Part shown: positions 1 to 6,540 of the stretch, one piece after another
Layout: every line of letters starts with the position of its first letter
Position numbering within the stretch: position 1 is the first letter of the stretch
From: JBOGJI01 sp050747865
GTDB lineage: Bacteria; Acidobacteriota; Thermoanaerobaculia; Multivoradales; JAHEKO01
Length of the DNA stretch: 15,417 nt
NCBI GenBank assembly: GCA_050747865.1
Contig: JBOGJI010000194.1
Location: forward strand, 1 to 15,417
Direction of reading: 5' to 3'
Notes under the pieces: model-generated
The model's database searches: none
Told to the model about the DNA's origin: nothing
Seen by the model: the letters and a program-made list of their open reading frames with translations, nothing else
Translations under genes and position numbers: made by a program

Positions 1-2121
1 CGGCGCCCGCCGGCGCCCGATCGCCCCCGCTCACACTCCGGGCGCGCCCACACCGACGGCTTCCTTGAGGTCGACGAGCTAAACGCGAAGCTGATCGGCG
101 TCGCGGGCCTGCGGGTCTTCGATGAGATGTGGCGCACCGACGGCGACGTGCGAAAGGCGCTGACCATGGTCATGTCCCCGATCGCCGGGGCCACCTGGGA
201 GCTGGAGCCCGCGGGGGGGAAGGACGCCACCGCCGAGGACGAGAAGGTGGCCGAGTTCTGTCGCTGGGCGCTGTTCGAGCACATGCGCCCCCGGCTTCCC
301 TCCCACATCCTGGAGGCGCTTCGGGTCGCCGGGCGCTCGGGCTTTGCCCCTTTCGAGCAGGTCTACACCCGGGCGCGCTGGGAGGGGCGCGACGTGCTCA
401 CCCTAAAGCACCTGGGCCTGCGCCTGCCGCGGTCGGTCTACCGCTGGATCACCGAGGCGGGCGAGCTTCGGGCGATCAAGCTCTATCTGGTCGGGCGCGG
501 CGACGAGGTATCCGACCCGGAGCCCACGATCCCCGCCGAGGACCTGGTCTACTACAGGATTGGCACCGAGGGCGATAACTGGGAGGGCGAGCCGCTGCTT
601 CGCCCCGCTTACAAGCATTGGAAGTACAAGTCGGCGCTCGAGCTGGTCGACGCGATGGCCCACGAGCGGTTCGCGATGGGGGTCCCGATTGCCTACCTCA
701 ACAACCCCCCCGACGGGGTCGACGACACGATCGAGGAGGCGCTGGCGGGGCTGCGCGCCAACGAGCAGGGCTACATCAAGGTCCCGGTGCAAAAGCAGAG
801 CACCTCCTCGCAGCAGGAGGGCGCCTCGGTGCTGGTCGAGATCCTGCAGCCCGAGCGCGCCCACGACCTCCAAGACTCGCTCAAGTACCACTCCGACCGG
901 ATCGCCGCCTCGGTGGTGGAGGAGTTCATGCGCCTCGGCCAGGGGGCGGAGGGGGCGCGGGCGACCGCCGACGTCCAGCAGGACCCGTTCCTTGCCTTCT
1001 GCGAGACGATCGCCCAGGTGGTGGTCGAGGACACGGTAAACGAGCAGCTGATCCCCCGGCTGGTGGCGCTCAACTTCTCCACCGACCGCCTGCCCCGCCT
1101 GCGCGCCTCGCTGATCGACTCGACCACCCTCGCCGAGCTCGCCGACTACGTCGCGAAGCTGGCGGGCGCCGGCGCCCTTCACCCCGACACCCCGCTGGAT
1201 GACTTCCTGCGCGCCCGCGCCGACCTGCCCCCCGCAGACGCGGGCGAGCGCCAGGCGCGCGAGCAGATGGCCGAGGAGACCCGCGAGGCGACGGTGGAGG
1301 GGCTTCGCAACCCCGAGCCGCAGGAGTCAGGCGACGGCGCTACCGATCCGAAGGGCGGTCCGCAGAAGGCCGCACCGGCGAATGAGCCGCCCAAGCAGAT
1401 GGGCCGCTCACCGCGTGCCCTGCGCCCCTTTGAGGAGCGGATGGAGCTTGACCGGATCGAGGCCTCCCTCGACGGCGCCCGGGAGTCCTTCGTCGCCGCG
1501 GGCCGCGAGGCGGCGGTCGCGGTGGCGGCGGAGTTGGCCGGCGGCCGGCGGCCCCGCCGCGCCGACGAGCAGGCGCTCCAGGCCGCGCTCGAAGACCAGC
1601 TCTATGACCTCTATGCCACCGGGCGCGACACGGTGCGCTCAGAGCTCGAGGCCCAGGCGGCACCGACCTTCGAGCTCGCCGAGGCGGCCGAGGGCACCGC
1701 GGCAAGGCTTCGCCAGCGCGCCCGGGTGGCCGCCGAGGCGGTGGTCGGGGCGATCCGCTCGGCGATCTCGCGCGCCCGGCTCGAGAGCACCGACCAGGCC
1801 ACCGTGCGCGCCGCCGGCGAGGCCGCGGCGCGGGGCCAGCTTCGCGCTGAGGCCCAGGTCCACGCCGCCTCGGCGCTAGGAGCGGGCCGCACAGACGAGG
1901 CGCAGGCAAACGCCGAGGCGATCCGCGGTTCCTATTACACCTCGATCCTCGACGGGCACCGCTGCGAGAACTGCGCGGTCGCCGACGATGATGTGCTCCG
2001 CCCGCTCTCAGACCCGGTGCGCCTTGCCCGGGTGCCGCCGAACCCCGACTGCTTCGGCGGCGGCCGCTGTCGCTGCCTCGAGGCCTTTGTCTTGGCGGAG
2101 GAAGCGCCTCCGTCGGCCTAA
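1..2121 (+). CDS. Portal protein (DUF935/Mu gp29-like) fused to a MuF-like head morphogenesis domain, 5' partial
   Basis: The frame is open from the first base, and the codons before the ATG at 127 read like portal sequence (FLEVDELNAKLIG, then GLRVFDEMWRTDGDV). The gene therefore starts outside the window; the ATG at 127 is an internal Met. At least 706 residues are visible. The N-terminal two thirds match DUF935/gp29 portals, with EGDNWEGEPLLRPAYKHW and an ERFAMGVPIAYLNNP stretch; the portal is the ring at the DNA entry vertex. After a Pro/Gly/charged linker (about 1250-1430) comes an alpha-helical, Ala/Arg/Glu-rich segment. It ends in a MuF-like motif with CxxC at 1963-1974, VPPNPDC and CRC. 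MuF proteins are minor head proteins usually encoded separately just downstream of the portal. The domain assignment is confident; the fusion is directly visible as one uninterrupted frame. Confidence 0.88.
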   Translation, partial: RRPPAPDRPRSHSGRAHTDGFLEVDELNAKLIGVAGLRVFDEMWRTDGDVRKALTMVMSPIAGATWELEPAGGKDATAEDEKVAEFCRWALFEHMRPRLPSHILEALRVAGRSGFAPFEQVYTRARWEGRDVLTLKHLGLRLPRSVYRWITEAGELRAIKLYLVGRGDEVSDPEPTIPAEDLVYYRIGTEGDNWEGEPLLRPAYKHWKYKSALELVDAMAHERFAMGVPIAYLNNPPDGVDDTIEEALAGLRANEQGYIKVPVQKQSTSSQQEGASVLVEILQPERAHDLQDSLKYHSDRIAASVVEEFMRLGQGAEGARATADVQQDPFLAFCETIAQVVVEDTVNEQLIPRLVALNFSTDRLPRLRASLIDSTTLAELADYVAKLAGAGALHPDTPLDDFLRARADLPPADAGERQAREQMAEETREATVEGLRNPEPQESGDGATDPKGGPQKAAPANEPPKQMGRSPRALRPFEERMELDRIEASLDGARESFVAAGREAAVAVAAELAGGRRPRRADEQALQAALEDQLYDLYATGRDTVRSELEAQAAPTFELAEAAEGTAARLRQRARVAAEAVVGAIRSAISRARLESTDQATVRAAGEAAARGQLRAEAQVHAASALGAGRTDEAQANAEAIRGSYYTSILDGHRCENCAVADDDVLRPLSDPVRLARVPPNPDCFGGGRCRCLEAFVLAEEAPPSA

Positions 2122-2125
2122 ACCA

Positions 2126-2153
2126 GAGCGCCCCCCGAAACCGAGGGACGCTC
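2126..2153 (+). terminator. GC-rich hairpin after the portal gene, possible terminator
   Basis: The arms GAGCG (2126-2130) and CGCTC (2149-2153) flank an inner C-run/GGG pairing and begin 5 nt after the portal stop. There is no T-tract after the hairpin, so it would be an atypical terminator or an mRNA-stabilising hairpin. Confidence 0.3.
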
Positions 2154-2179
2154 ATGGTACACCGCACCGGGAACGAGCC

Positions 2180-2195
2180 TAGCCTAGCCTAGTTC
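2180..2195 (+). promoter_or_regulatory. Tandem TAGCC repeat with overlapping TANNNT -10 candidates
   Basis: The sequence CCTAGCCTAGCCTAG contains TAGCCT at 2180-2185 and again at 2185-2190. Both fit the actinobacterial TANNNT -10 pattern. Transcription from the second copy would begin near 2197-2200, immediately before the dyad at 2202. It is probably the promoter of the ClpP-like gene group. No convincing -35 box is visible. Confidence 0.42.
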
Positions 2196-2201
2196 CGTCC
2201 G

Positions 2202-2222
2202 CCTGTAGTGAAAACCTACAGG
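2202..2222. promoter_or_regulatory. 21-bp dyad CCTGTAG-N7-CTACAGG, copy 1
   Basis: This is a perfect 7-bp inverted repeat around the spacer TGAAAAC. It ends 2 nt before the ATG of the ClpP-like gene (2225) and occupies the whole predicted leader. The same arms recur perfectly at 6947-6967 and with one mismatch at 13312-13332. It could be an operator for a dimeric regulator or, in RNA, a hairpin that hides the start codon. Confidence 0.6.
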
Positions 2223-2224
2223 GC

Positions 2225-2899
2225 ATGGCCGCCGACCCCGCGATCCGCTCAGCCCTCCTCGACGCCAAGCGCGCCAAGATCGAGGCCGAGGGCCGCGAGG
2301 CCCTGGCGCAGGCCGAGCTTACCGAGCTCAGCCTGGAGCGCGAGCGCGATAAGCGCGAGCACGAGCTGGCCGCCAACGAGCGCCACCGGGTCTACGTCTT
2401 TGACACCGACACCAGCGAGGGCGCGGTCAAGAAGTGCATCTCACAGCTGACCACCTGGGCGCGCCAGGAGGCGGGCTGTCCGATCGAGGTCCAGATCAAC
2501 TCGCCCGGCGGCTCGATCTTCGCCGGCTTCGCGCTGATCGACTTCATCCGCGACCTGCGCGACCGCGGCCACCGGATCACGATGGTTGGGCTGGGCATGG
2601 TCGCCTCGATGGCCGGGGTTCTACTCCAGGCCGCCGACGAGCGGGTGATGGGCCAGAACGCCTTTTTGCTGATCCACGAGGGCAGCCTCGGCGCGATCGG
2701 CGACTTCGGCGACGTCGAGGACCGGGTCGAGCTGATGGGGCTGATGCACGAGCGCATCCTGACCCTGTTCGAGGACCGCGCCAAGCCGATCAACCCCAAG
2801 ACCACCAAGACCTTCATCCGCAACCGCTGGAAGCGCAAGGACTGGTGGATCACCGCCGCCGCCGCCCGCAACCTCGGCTTCGTCGACGAGGTGCGCTGA
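2225..2899 (+). CDS. ClpP-like serine protease (S14 family), probable prohead or accessory protease
   Basis: 224 residues. After a charged helical N-terminus (1-50), the ClpP fold is clear: INSPGGS at 91-97, the nucleophile Ser128 in GMVASMAG, His151 in LLIHEG and Asp206 in RKDWWIT. The catalytic triad is thus complete. Phage ClpP-like proteins commonly process the prohead and sit next to the portal, as here. A second protease-type protein of the Mu I family is encoded at 4039, so the division of labour is unclear. The ATG at 2225 follows the dyad by 2 nt and has only a weak AGGG-like sequence before it. The stop overlaps the next start (TGATG). It is the first gene of a tightly coupled chain that runs to 4019. 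Family confidence is high; the exact role is inferred. Confidence 0.88.
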   Translation: MAADPAIRSALLDAKRAKIEAEGREALAQAELTELSLERERDKREHELAANERHRVYVFDTDTSEGAVKKCISQLTTWARQEAGCPIEVQINSPGGSIFAGFALIDFIRDLRDRGHRITMVGLGMVASMAGVLLQAADERVMGQNAFLLIHEGSLGAIGDFGDVEDRVELMGLMHERILTLFEDRAKPINPKTTKTFIRNRWKRKDWWITAAAARNLGFVDEVR

Positions 2900-3111
2900 T
2901 GGCCGTCGACGTAGACACCCGCGCCCGCTGGGAGCGCGAGGACGCCTGCGCCCGCTGGGAGCGCGAGACAGACCGCGACCGAGAGCTGGTTTCGGCCCTG
3001 TGGGAGATCGCGACCGCGGTCCTGCACAAGCGGCTTCAGGCCGAGGACCCCGAAGACGCGCTCGCCCAGGCGACGGTGGTGCTGGACGCCTACCGCGAGG
3101 CCCGAGGGTGA
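2899..3111 (+). CDS. Small charged hypothetical protein, 70 aa
   Basis: The start overlaps the ClpP-like stop by one base (TGATG), and its own stop overlaps the next start in the same way, so translation is probably coupled. The N-terminus holds a short internal repeat: ARWERE occurs twice, about eight residues apart. The rest is predicted helical and rich in Arg, Glu and Asp, ending VVLDAYREARG. No family is recognised. Codon use (G/C at third positions) matches the neighbours, which supports coding. It lies between a protease and the scaffold/capsid genes, so a head-assembly role is possible, but nothing in the sequence proves it. Confidence 0.65.
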   Translation: MAVDVDTRARWEREDACARWERETDRDRELVSALWEIATAVLHKRLQAEDPEDALAQATVVLDAYREARG

Positions 3112-3254
3112 TGGCGCTCCCGGGCCGCTCACTCCCCGTCGAAGTGCCCGAGCCGCAGTTCGAGCCGATCGAGGTCCCCGAGACCCCGGCGCCCGCCGAA
3201 GAGCCGGTGCCGGTCGAGGTCCCCGAGCGCGAGCCCGAGAAGGTGCCAGCGTGA
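3111..3254 (+). CDS. Pro/Glu/Val-rich repeat peptide, 47 aa
   Basis: It starts in a TGATG overlap with the previous gene. After MALPGRSLP the protein is made of VEVPE/IEVPE units (PVEVPEP, PIEVPET, PVEVPER) separated by acidic and Pro-rich linkers. Such composition predicts an extended, disordered, strongly acidic peptide. It has no enzymatic motif and no membrane segment. The role is unknown; it could be a flexible linker or a decoy-like partner of basic virion proteins, but that is speculation. The end overlaps the next start (GTGA). Confidence 0.55.
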   Translation: MALPGRSLPVEVPEPQFEPIEVPETPAPAEEPVPVEVPEREPEKVPA

Positions 3255-3346
3255 GGCGCGTTCGGCGCTACCTTGCGGGCAACGCCACCCCGGTCGACCT
3301 GGGCGGGCTCGCTTGTCTCGCCTACTTCTTCGGCTGGGCTCGGTGA
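3251..3346 (+). CDS. Very small hydrophobic peptide, 31 aa
   Basis: The GTG start at 3251 overlaps the preceding stop by 4 nt (GTGA), and its stop overlaps the next GTG at 3343 in the same way. A basic N-terminus (MRRVRRYL) is followed by a hydrophobic stretch (LGGLACLAYFFGW), so it could insert in a membrane or simply pack against a partner. No family is recognised. The main support is the unbroken chain of 1-4 nt overlaps on both sides: without this gene there would be a roughly 90-nt hole in an otherwise gapless operon. Confidence 0.45.
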   Translation: MRRVRRYLAGNATPVDLGGLACLAYFFGWAR

Positions 3347-3501
3347 CCACCGAAGCCGAGAAGCAAAAGCGGCGCACCGAGGCCCGCCGCGCCTACTGGG
3401 CCTTCCTCGACGGCCGTATCCCCGAGCTTCGCCGCTCGGGCTACCCCGGCCGGACGGCCCGCGAGCAGGCAGACCGCGAGTGGGGGGAGCGGAAGAAGTG
3501 A
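3343..3501 (+). CDS. Small basic hypothetical protein, 52 aa
   Basis: The GTG at 3343 forms a GTGA overlap with the upstream stop, which favours it over the in-frame ATG at 3313. The protein MTTEAEKQKRRTEARRAYW onward is rich in Arg, Lys and Glu, probably a helical hairpin around DGRIPELRRSGYPGRT. No catalytic motif is present. The stop overlaps the GTG of the next gene by 4 nt. Helical charged proteins of this size are common between protease and capsid genes in phages. The function is not known. Confidence 0.6.
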   Translation: MTTEAEKQKRRTEARRAYWAFLDGRIPELRRSGYPGRTAREQADREWGERKK

Positions 3502-4019
3502 TCGGGATCGAGACCCGCCCCTGGCCCTACCGCTCAGCGATCATCGGCTACCGCACCTGGGCGATCGATGAGTCGGGCTGGCTCGAGGCCCCGTTTAAGC
3601 GCCGGCGCTGGCGGGGGCCGATCGCCCACGCGCGCTGTCATCCCGACTGGTTCTATGACGGGGTGAAGATGGGGCTGAAGGGCATCCTCACCCGCCACGC
3701 CCCCCACCCCGACCACTGCTGCGGCCTGTATGCCTACCACGAGCCCCGCACCCCGCACTTCGACGAGGTCGCCGGCGCGGTGGTCTGCTGGGGGCGGGTG
3801 CTGATCCACTCCAAGGGCGTGCGCGCCCAGCACATGCGCATCCTCGCCCTGGCGGTGCCCCGGGGCCTGGTCGGGCCGACCGTCGACCCGCGACCGTCCC
3901 ACGTCGCCCTCGCCGGCGAGCGCTACCGGGTGCCGGTGCTGTCCCATGCCGACGAGCTACCCGCCTTCGCCTCAGAGTACGGCGTGATCGTCCCCGAGCA
4001 CCGCAGGCCCGCGAGCTAG
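3498..4019 (+). CDS. Conserved-type actinobacterial Cys/His-containing protein of unknown function
   Basis: 173 residues from a GTG in a GTGA overlap. Features include YRTWAIDESGWLEAP near the N-terminus, a Trp-Arg-Gly-Pro turn, CHPDW, the HPDHCCGLYAY segment, and later VVCWGRVLIHSKGVRAQHMRI. This layout (YRTW, W-x-G-P, Cys before CGxYA, then a beta-rich CWGRV...GVRA segment) resembles small proteins found in many actinobacteria and their phages. I recall the pattern but no assigned function. The Cys and His residues could bind a metal. It closes the coupled gene chain: 19 nt and a GGATAGTCC element separate it from the protease/scaffold gene. Confidence 0.7.
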   Translation: MIGIETRPWPYRSAIIGYRTWAIDESGWLEAPFKRRRWRGPIAHARCHPDWFYDGVKMGLKGILTRHAPHPDHCCGLYAYHEPRTPHFDEVAGAVVCWGRVLIHSKGVRAQHMRILALAVPRGLVGPTVDPRPSHVALAGERYRVPVLSHADELPAFASEYGVIVPEHRRPAS

Positions 4020-4024
4020 CCGCC

Positions 4025-4033
4025 GGATAGTCC
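4025..4033 (+). promoter_or_regulatory. GGATAGTCC late-promoter motif before 4039
   Basis: The hexamer GATAGT (4026-4031) lies 7 nt before the GTG at 4039. No Shine-Dalgarno sequence lies in between. Spacing and sequence fit a -10 element that starts a leaderless mRNA at or next to the start codon. Confidence 0.6.
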
Positions 4034-4038
4034 CGACC

Positions 4039-5133
4039 GTGGACGGCTTCTCCACGGTCCTAGACGCCCCGACCCAGCTCGCCGAGCCCACCGACAAAGG
4101 CCCGGTCGTCTCCGAGCACCCGATCGCCCGCCTGGGACGCTTTCGCGACCCGCGCTACGGCAAGTTCGCGATCGACCGCCGCCAGTTCGAGTCCTGGCAG
4201 CGAAACCTCGCAGAGACCCAAAACGGCCGGCTGGCGATCGACTACGACCACCACGCAGAGCGCCAGGGCGGCTCGACCAAGGCCGCGGGGTGGATCACCG
4301 AGCTTCGACTCGACGGGGACAAGGTCATGGCCCGGATCGAGTGGACCCCCGAGGGCGCCGAGGCGGTGCGCGCCCGCTACTACCTCTTCGTCTCGCCCTC
4401 GTTCGTCTCGGACTACCGCGACGAGTCCGGCGCCTCGAAGGGGCCGGCGCTGCTCGGGGTGGCGCTCACCAACCGGCCCTTCCTGCAGAAGGGGATGCCG
4501 GCGCTGTCGCTCTCGCGCGAGTCGCTGGGCTTCGCCGAGTCAGACCCAGAGCCCCCGCCCGCGCCCGGGGGGTCGGGTGATAGTCCGCCGCGAATGCCCG
4601 ACCTCGCCAAGATCGCCGAGGCCCTTTCGCTGGACAAGGAGGCCGACGAGGCCGCGATCCTCGCCGCCGTCTCCGAGCTTTCAAGGGAGCCCGAGCCGGT
4701 CGCGCTCTCAAAGCAGGCCGAGGCCGAGGGCAAGGTCGTCCTCGACAAGGACGCCCTCGATCAGCTTCGCTCCGACGCCAAGGCCGGCGCCGAGGCCAAG
4801 GAGGAGCTCTTTAACCAGCGCTTCGAGCTCGCCTACGACAAGGCGCTCTCAGAGGTCCGGGTCGACGCCAAGGACGAGACCAAGGCAGACTGGCACGCGC
4901 TCTATGAGGCCGCGCCGGACGTGACCCTGGCTCGCCTCGACGCGCTGCCCAGCCTCGCCAACACCGAGGGCCGCGGCTCGGGTGACCGCACCAACACCGA
5001 GCCCGAGTTCGAGGGCGAGCCGGCCGACGAGGAGCGGGTCGAGCTTGACCGCCGCGCCCGCGACTACATGACCGAGCACGAGCTGGAGGACACCACCGAC
5101 AACTACGTGCTCGCGATCGAGAAGGTCAGCTGA
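4039..5133 (+). CDS. Mu I-like prohead protease with C-terminal scaffold region
   Basis: 364 residues. Residues 25-160 fit the Mu-like prophage I protein family: IDYDHHAE (67-74), KAAGWI (81-86), ARIEWTPEGAEAV, YYLFVSPSF (114-122) and ALTNRPFLQ (142-150). In Mu, protein I processes the prohead and the C-terminal part is also made separately as scaffold Z. Here a Pro/Gly linker (EPPPAPGGSGDSPP, 171-184) separates the protease from an acidic, helical scaffold-like region (186-364). A promoter-like element lies inside the linker, before Met186. The GTG at 4039 is chosen because GGATAGTCC sits just ahead of it. The stop overlaps the next ATG by one base. Family assignment is strong; the cleavage substrates are inferred. 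Confidence 0.85.
   Translation: MDGFSTVLDAPTQLAEPTDKGPVVSEHPIARLGRFRDPRYGKFAIDRRQFESWQRNLAETQNGRLAIDYDHHAERQGGSTKAAGWITELRLDGDKVMARIEWTPEGAEAVRARYYLFVSPSFVSDYRDESGASKGPALLGVALTNRPFLQKGMPALSLSRESLGFAESDPEPPPAPGGSGDSPPRMPDLAKIAEALSLDKEADEAAILAAVSELSREPEPVALSKQAEAEGKVVLDKDALDQLRSDAKAGAEAKEELFNQRFELAYDKALSEVRVDAKDETKADWHALYEAAPDVTLARLDALPSLANTEGRGSGDRTNTEPEFEGEPADEERVELDRRARDYMTEHELEDTTDNYVLAIEKVS
4578..4586 (+). promoter_or_regulatory. TGATAGTCC motif inside the protease gene, before internal start 4594
   Basis: GATAGT (4579-4584) lies 9 nt before an in-frame ATG at 4594. It encodes part of the interdomain linker (GDSPP), so the motif is tolerated by the protein. The match to the intergenic copies suggests a promoter for the scaffold alone. 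Confidence 0.55.
4594..5133 (+). CDS. Internal in-frame scaffold protein (Mu Z-like), 179 aa
   Basis: This is an alternative product of the protease gene, starting at Met186 (MPDLAKIAEALSLDKEADEA). The region is acidic and predicted helical (VLDKDALDQLRSDAKAG, FNQRFELAYDKALSEV), as expected of a scaffold that fills the prohead and is later removed. The C-terminus (ARDYMTEHELEDTTDNYVL) may contact the capsid protein. Mu and lambda both make scaffold from an internal start within the protease gene; here the evidence is the TGATAGTCC element 9 nt upstream of an in-frame ATG exactly after the linker. The element could initiate a leaderless transcript. That both products are made is a prediction. 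Confidence 0.6.
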   Translation: MPDLAKIAEALSLDKEADEAAILAAVSELSREPEPVALSKQAEAEGKVVLDKDALDQLRSDAKAGAEAKEELFNQRFELAYDKALSEVRVDAKDETKADWHALYEAAPDVTLARLDALPSLANTEGRGSGDRTNTEPEFEGEPADEERVELDRRARDYMTEHELEDTTDNYVLAIEKVS

Positions 5134-5567
5134 TGGCCCGTATCCTTCATCGCGAGGGGTTCTCCCAGAGCTTCAAGGCCGCGTCTGACCTCCACCCACT
5201 GACGGTGGTAAAGCTCGATACGACCGCCGGACAGGTGGTCTCGGTGGCCTCCGACAACGACCGGCCCTTCGGCGCAGTCGACGCCAGCGCGCTTCGCGCC
5301 GAGGGCGTCACCGTCTATGAGGAGACCAACGTCGTTCGCGCCGTCGCCGGCGCCTCGCTCGGCTTCGGCGCCGAGGTCGGGGTCGCCTCGATCGGCATCG
5401 CCTCGGCCGCCCAGGACAACGCGGTGGCGACGATCACCCAGCTGGGGCCGATCTCCGCCGCCTCGGGCGTCGCCCAGTGGGCGGTCGGCCAGTCGCTCTC
5501 GGCCGCCGCCGCCGGTGAGGTCTTCTCGCTCTTCGTCAAGCCCCGATTCCTCGCGGAGCCCAGCTAA
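5133..5567 (+). CDS. Probable capsid decoration protein
   Basis: 144 residues, Ala/Val/Ser-rich and beta-strand rich, with few charged residues after the first 20. The segment HPLTVVKLDTTAGQVVSVAS followed by a Gly/Ala-rich barrel-like region (GAEVGVASIGIASAAQDN) is typical of the small decoration/DUF2190-type proteins coded directly before the major capsid gene. These bind the outside of the mature shell and stabilise it. The ATG shares a base with the previous stop (TGATG), and the end shares a base with the capsid start (TAATG), so stoichiometric production with the capsid protein is likely. The role rests on position and composition more than on a strict motif. Confidence 0.72.
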   Translation: MARILHREGFSQSFKAASDLHPLTVVKLDTTAGQVVSVASDNDRPFGAVDASALRAEGVTVYEETNVVRAVAGASLGFGAEVGVASIGIASAAQDNAVATITQLGPISAASGVAQWAVGQSLSAAAAGEVFSLFVKPRFLAEPS

Positions 5568-6523
5568 TGCCCACCAACCGCGCAGGCGCCCTCCAGGTCA
5601 TCGACCCGATCCTGACGAGCATCGCTCGCCGGTACCAGGCCCACGGCTTCATCGGGGAGCAGCTGCTCCCCGACGTCCCCGTGCGGACGCTCACCGGCCA
5701 GTACTTCACCTTCGACAAGCAGTACTGGTTCGGCACCGAGGTCGAGCTTCTCTCCTCGGATCGCTCCCCCGCGGTCGAGCTTGACTTCGAGTGGGACACC
5801 GAGACCTACAAGGCCGAGCGCTACGCGGCGAAGGTCTCGATCTCAGACGTCGAGCGAAAGCAGGTCCAGCCGGGGCTGCGCCTCGAGCAGTCCAAGGCCG
5901 AGCTGCTGGTCCAGCGCCTGACCCTGGTCCGCGAGAAGCGGATCGCCACCATCCTCAAGGACTCAGACGTGACCGGCGGCGAGCTCGGCGCCTCGCGCGA
6001 CTCCACCCCGGGCATCAACTGGGACCAGGCCACGGCGACGATCGAGGCCGACATCAAGACCGCGGTGCTGGATGTCTATGACGCGATCGGCTACGCGCCG
6101 AACGTGATCGTGATCCCCTACAAGGTCGCCTACGCGATGGCGGTCCAGGAGGACATCCGCGAGATCCTCAAGTACACGGTCAACGGCCAGGAGGTCCTGC
6201 GCCTCGGCGACCGGGTGCTGCCCCCGACCCTGCACGGGATGCGGGTCGTGATCCCGATGGGCGTCCAGGAGACGACCTCCAACGAGGCCAACCCCTCGCC
6301 GACCTTCTCGGAGATTTGGGGCTCAGACGTGCGCTGCCTGTACGTCGACAACGCCGGCTGGGGCACCCCGACGGTCGCCCAGCGGTTCGTCTTTCAGCCG
6401 GTCCAGGTGCGGCGCTGGCGCTCCACCGAGGTCAAGGGCCTCGAGTACATCGAGGCCGACGAGTGGGCCGACGAGAAGGTCGTCGCCCCCGACGCCGGCC
6501 ACATCATCAAGGCCGTCCTCTAA
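5567..6523 (+). CDS. Major capsid protein (HK97-fold type)
   Basis: 318 residues, with the longest run of well-balanced structural sequence in the window. The N-terminus (DPILTSIARRYQAHGFIGEQ, then LLPDVPVRTLTGQYFTFDK) and the E/K-rich helix around SKAELLVQRLTLVREKR (the likely spine helix) fit Mu-T-like and related actinophage capsid proteins. The P-domain-like part holds APNVIVIPYKVAYAMAVQED and LRLGDRVLPPTLHGMRVVIP. The C-terminus ends DEKVVAPDAGHIIKAVL. There is no obvious delta domain; the scaffold is separate (4594-5133). The gene is coupled to the decoration gene by a TAATG overlap. Most likely the most abundant late protein. Confidence 0.85.
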   Translation: MPTNRAGALQVIDPILTSIARRYQAHGFIGEQLLPDVPVRTLTGQYFTFDKQYWFGTEVELLSSDRSPAVELDFEWDTETYKAERYAAKVSISDVERKQVQPGLRLEQSKAELLVQRLTLVREKRIATILKDSDVTGGELGASRDSTPGINWDQATATIEADIKTAVLDVYDAIGYAPNVIVIPYKVAYAMAVQEDIREILKYTVNGQEVLRLGDRVLPPTLHGMRVVIPMGVQETTSNEANPSPTFSEIWGSDVRCLYVDNAGWGTPTVAQRFVFQPVQVRRWRSTEVKGLEYIEADEWADEKVVAPDAGHIIKAVL

Positions 6524-6540
6524 GGACCCCGGCAGAGCCC

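Noticed and set aside
127..2121. Portal gene starting at the ATG at 127
   Set aside because: The same frame is open to the first base and its 42 extra codons read as typical portal N-terminal sequence, so the gene is cut by the window edge.
1340..2167. Long minus-strand frame opposite the portal gene (also 403-1182, 7751-8398, 8760-9494 and 10459-11223)
   Set aside because: Low-complexity Arg/Pro/Gly or Val/Gly/Asp products, no motifs, and opposite genes with clear families. These are GC-driven shadows.
4025..4033. GGATAGTCC as an unusual ribosome-binding site
   Set aside because: It does not match the 16S 3' end, it occurs before untranslated tRNAs, and at 15277 it lies far upstream of a normal Shine-Dalgarno.
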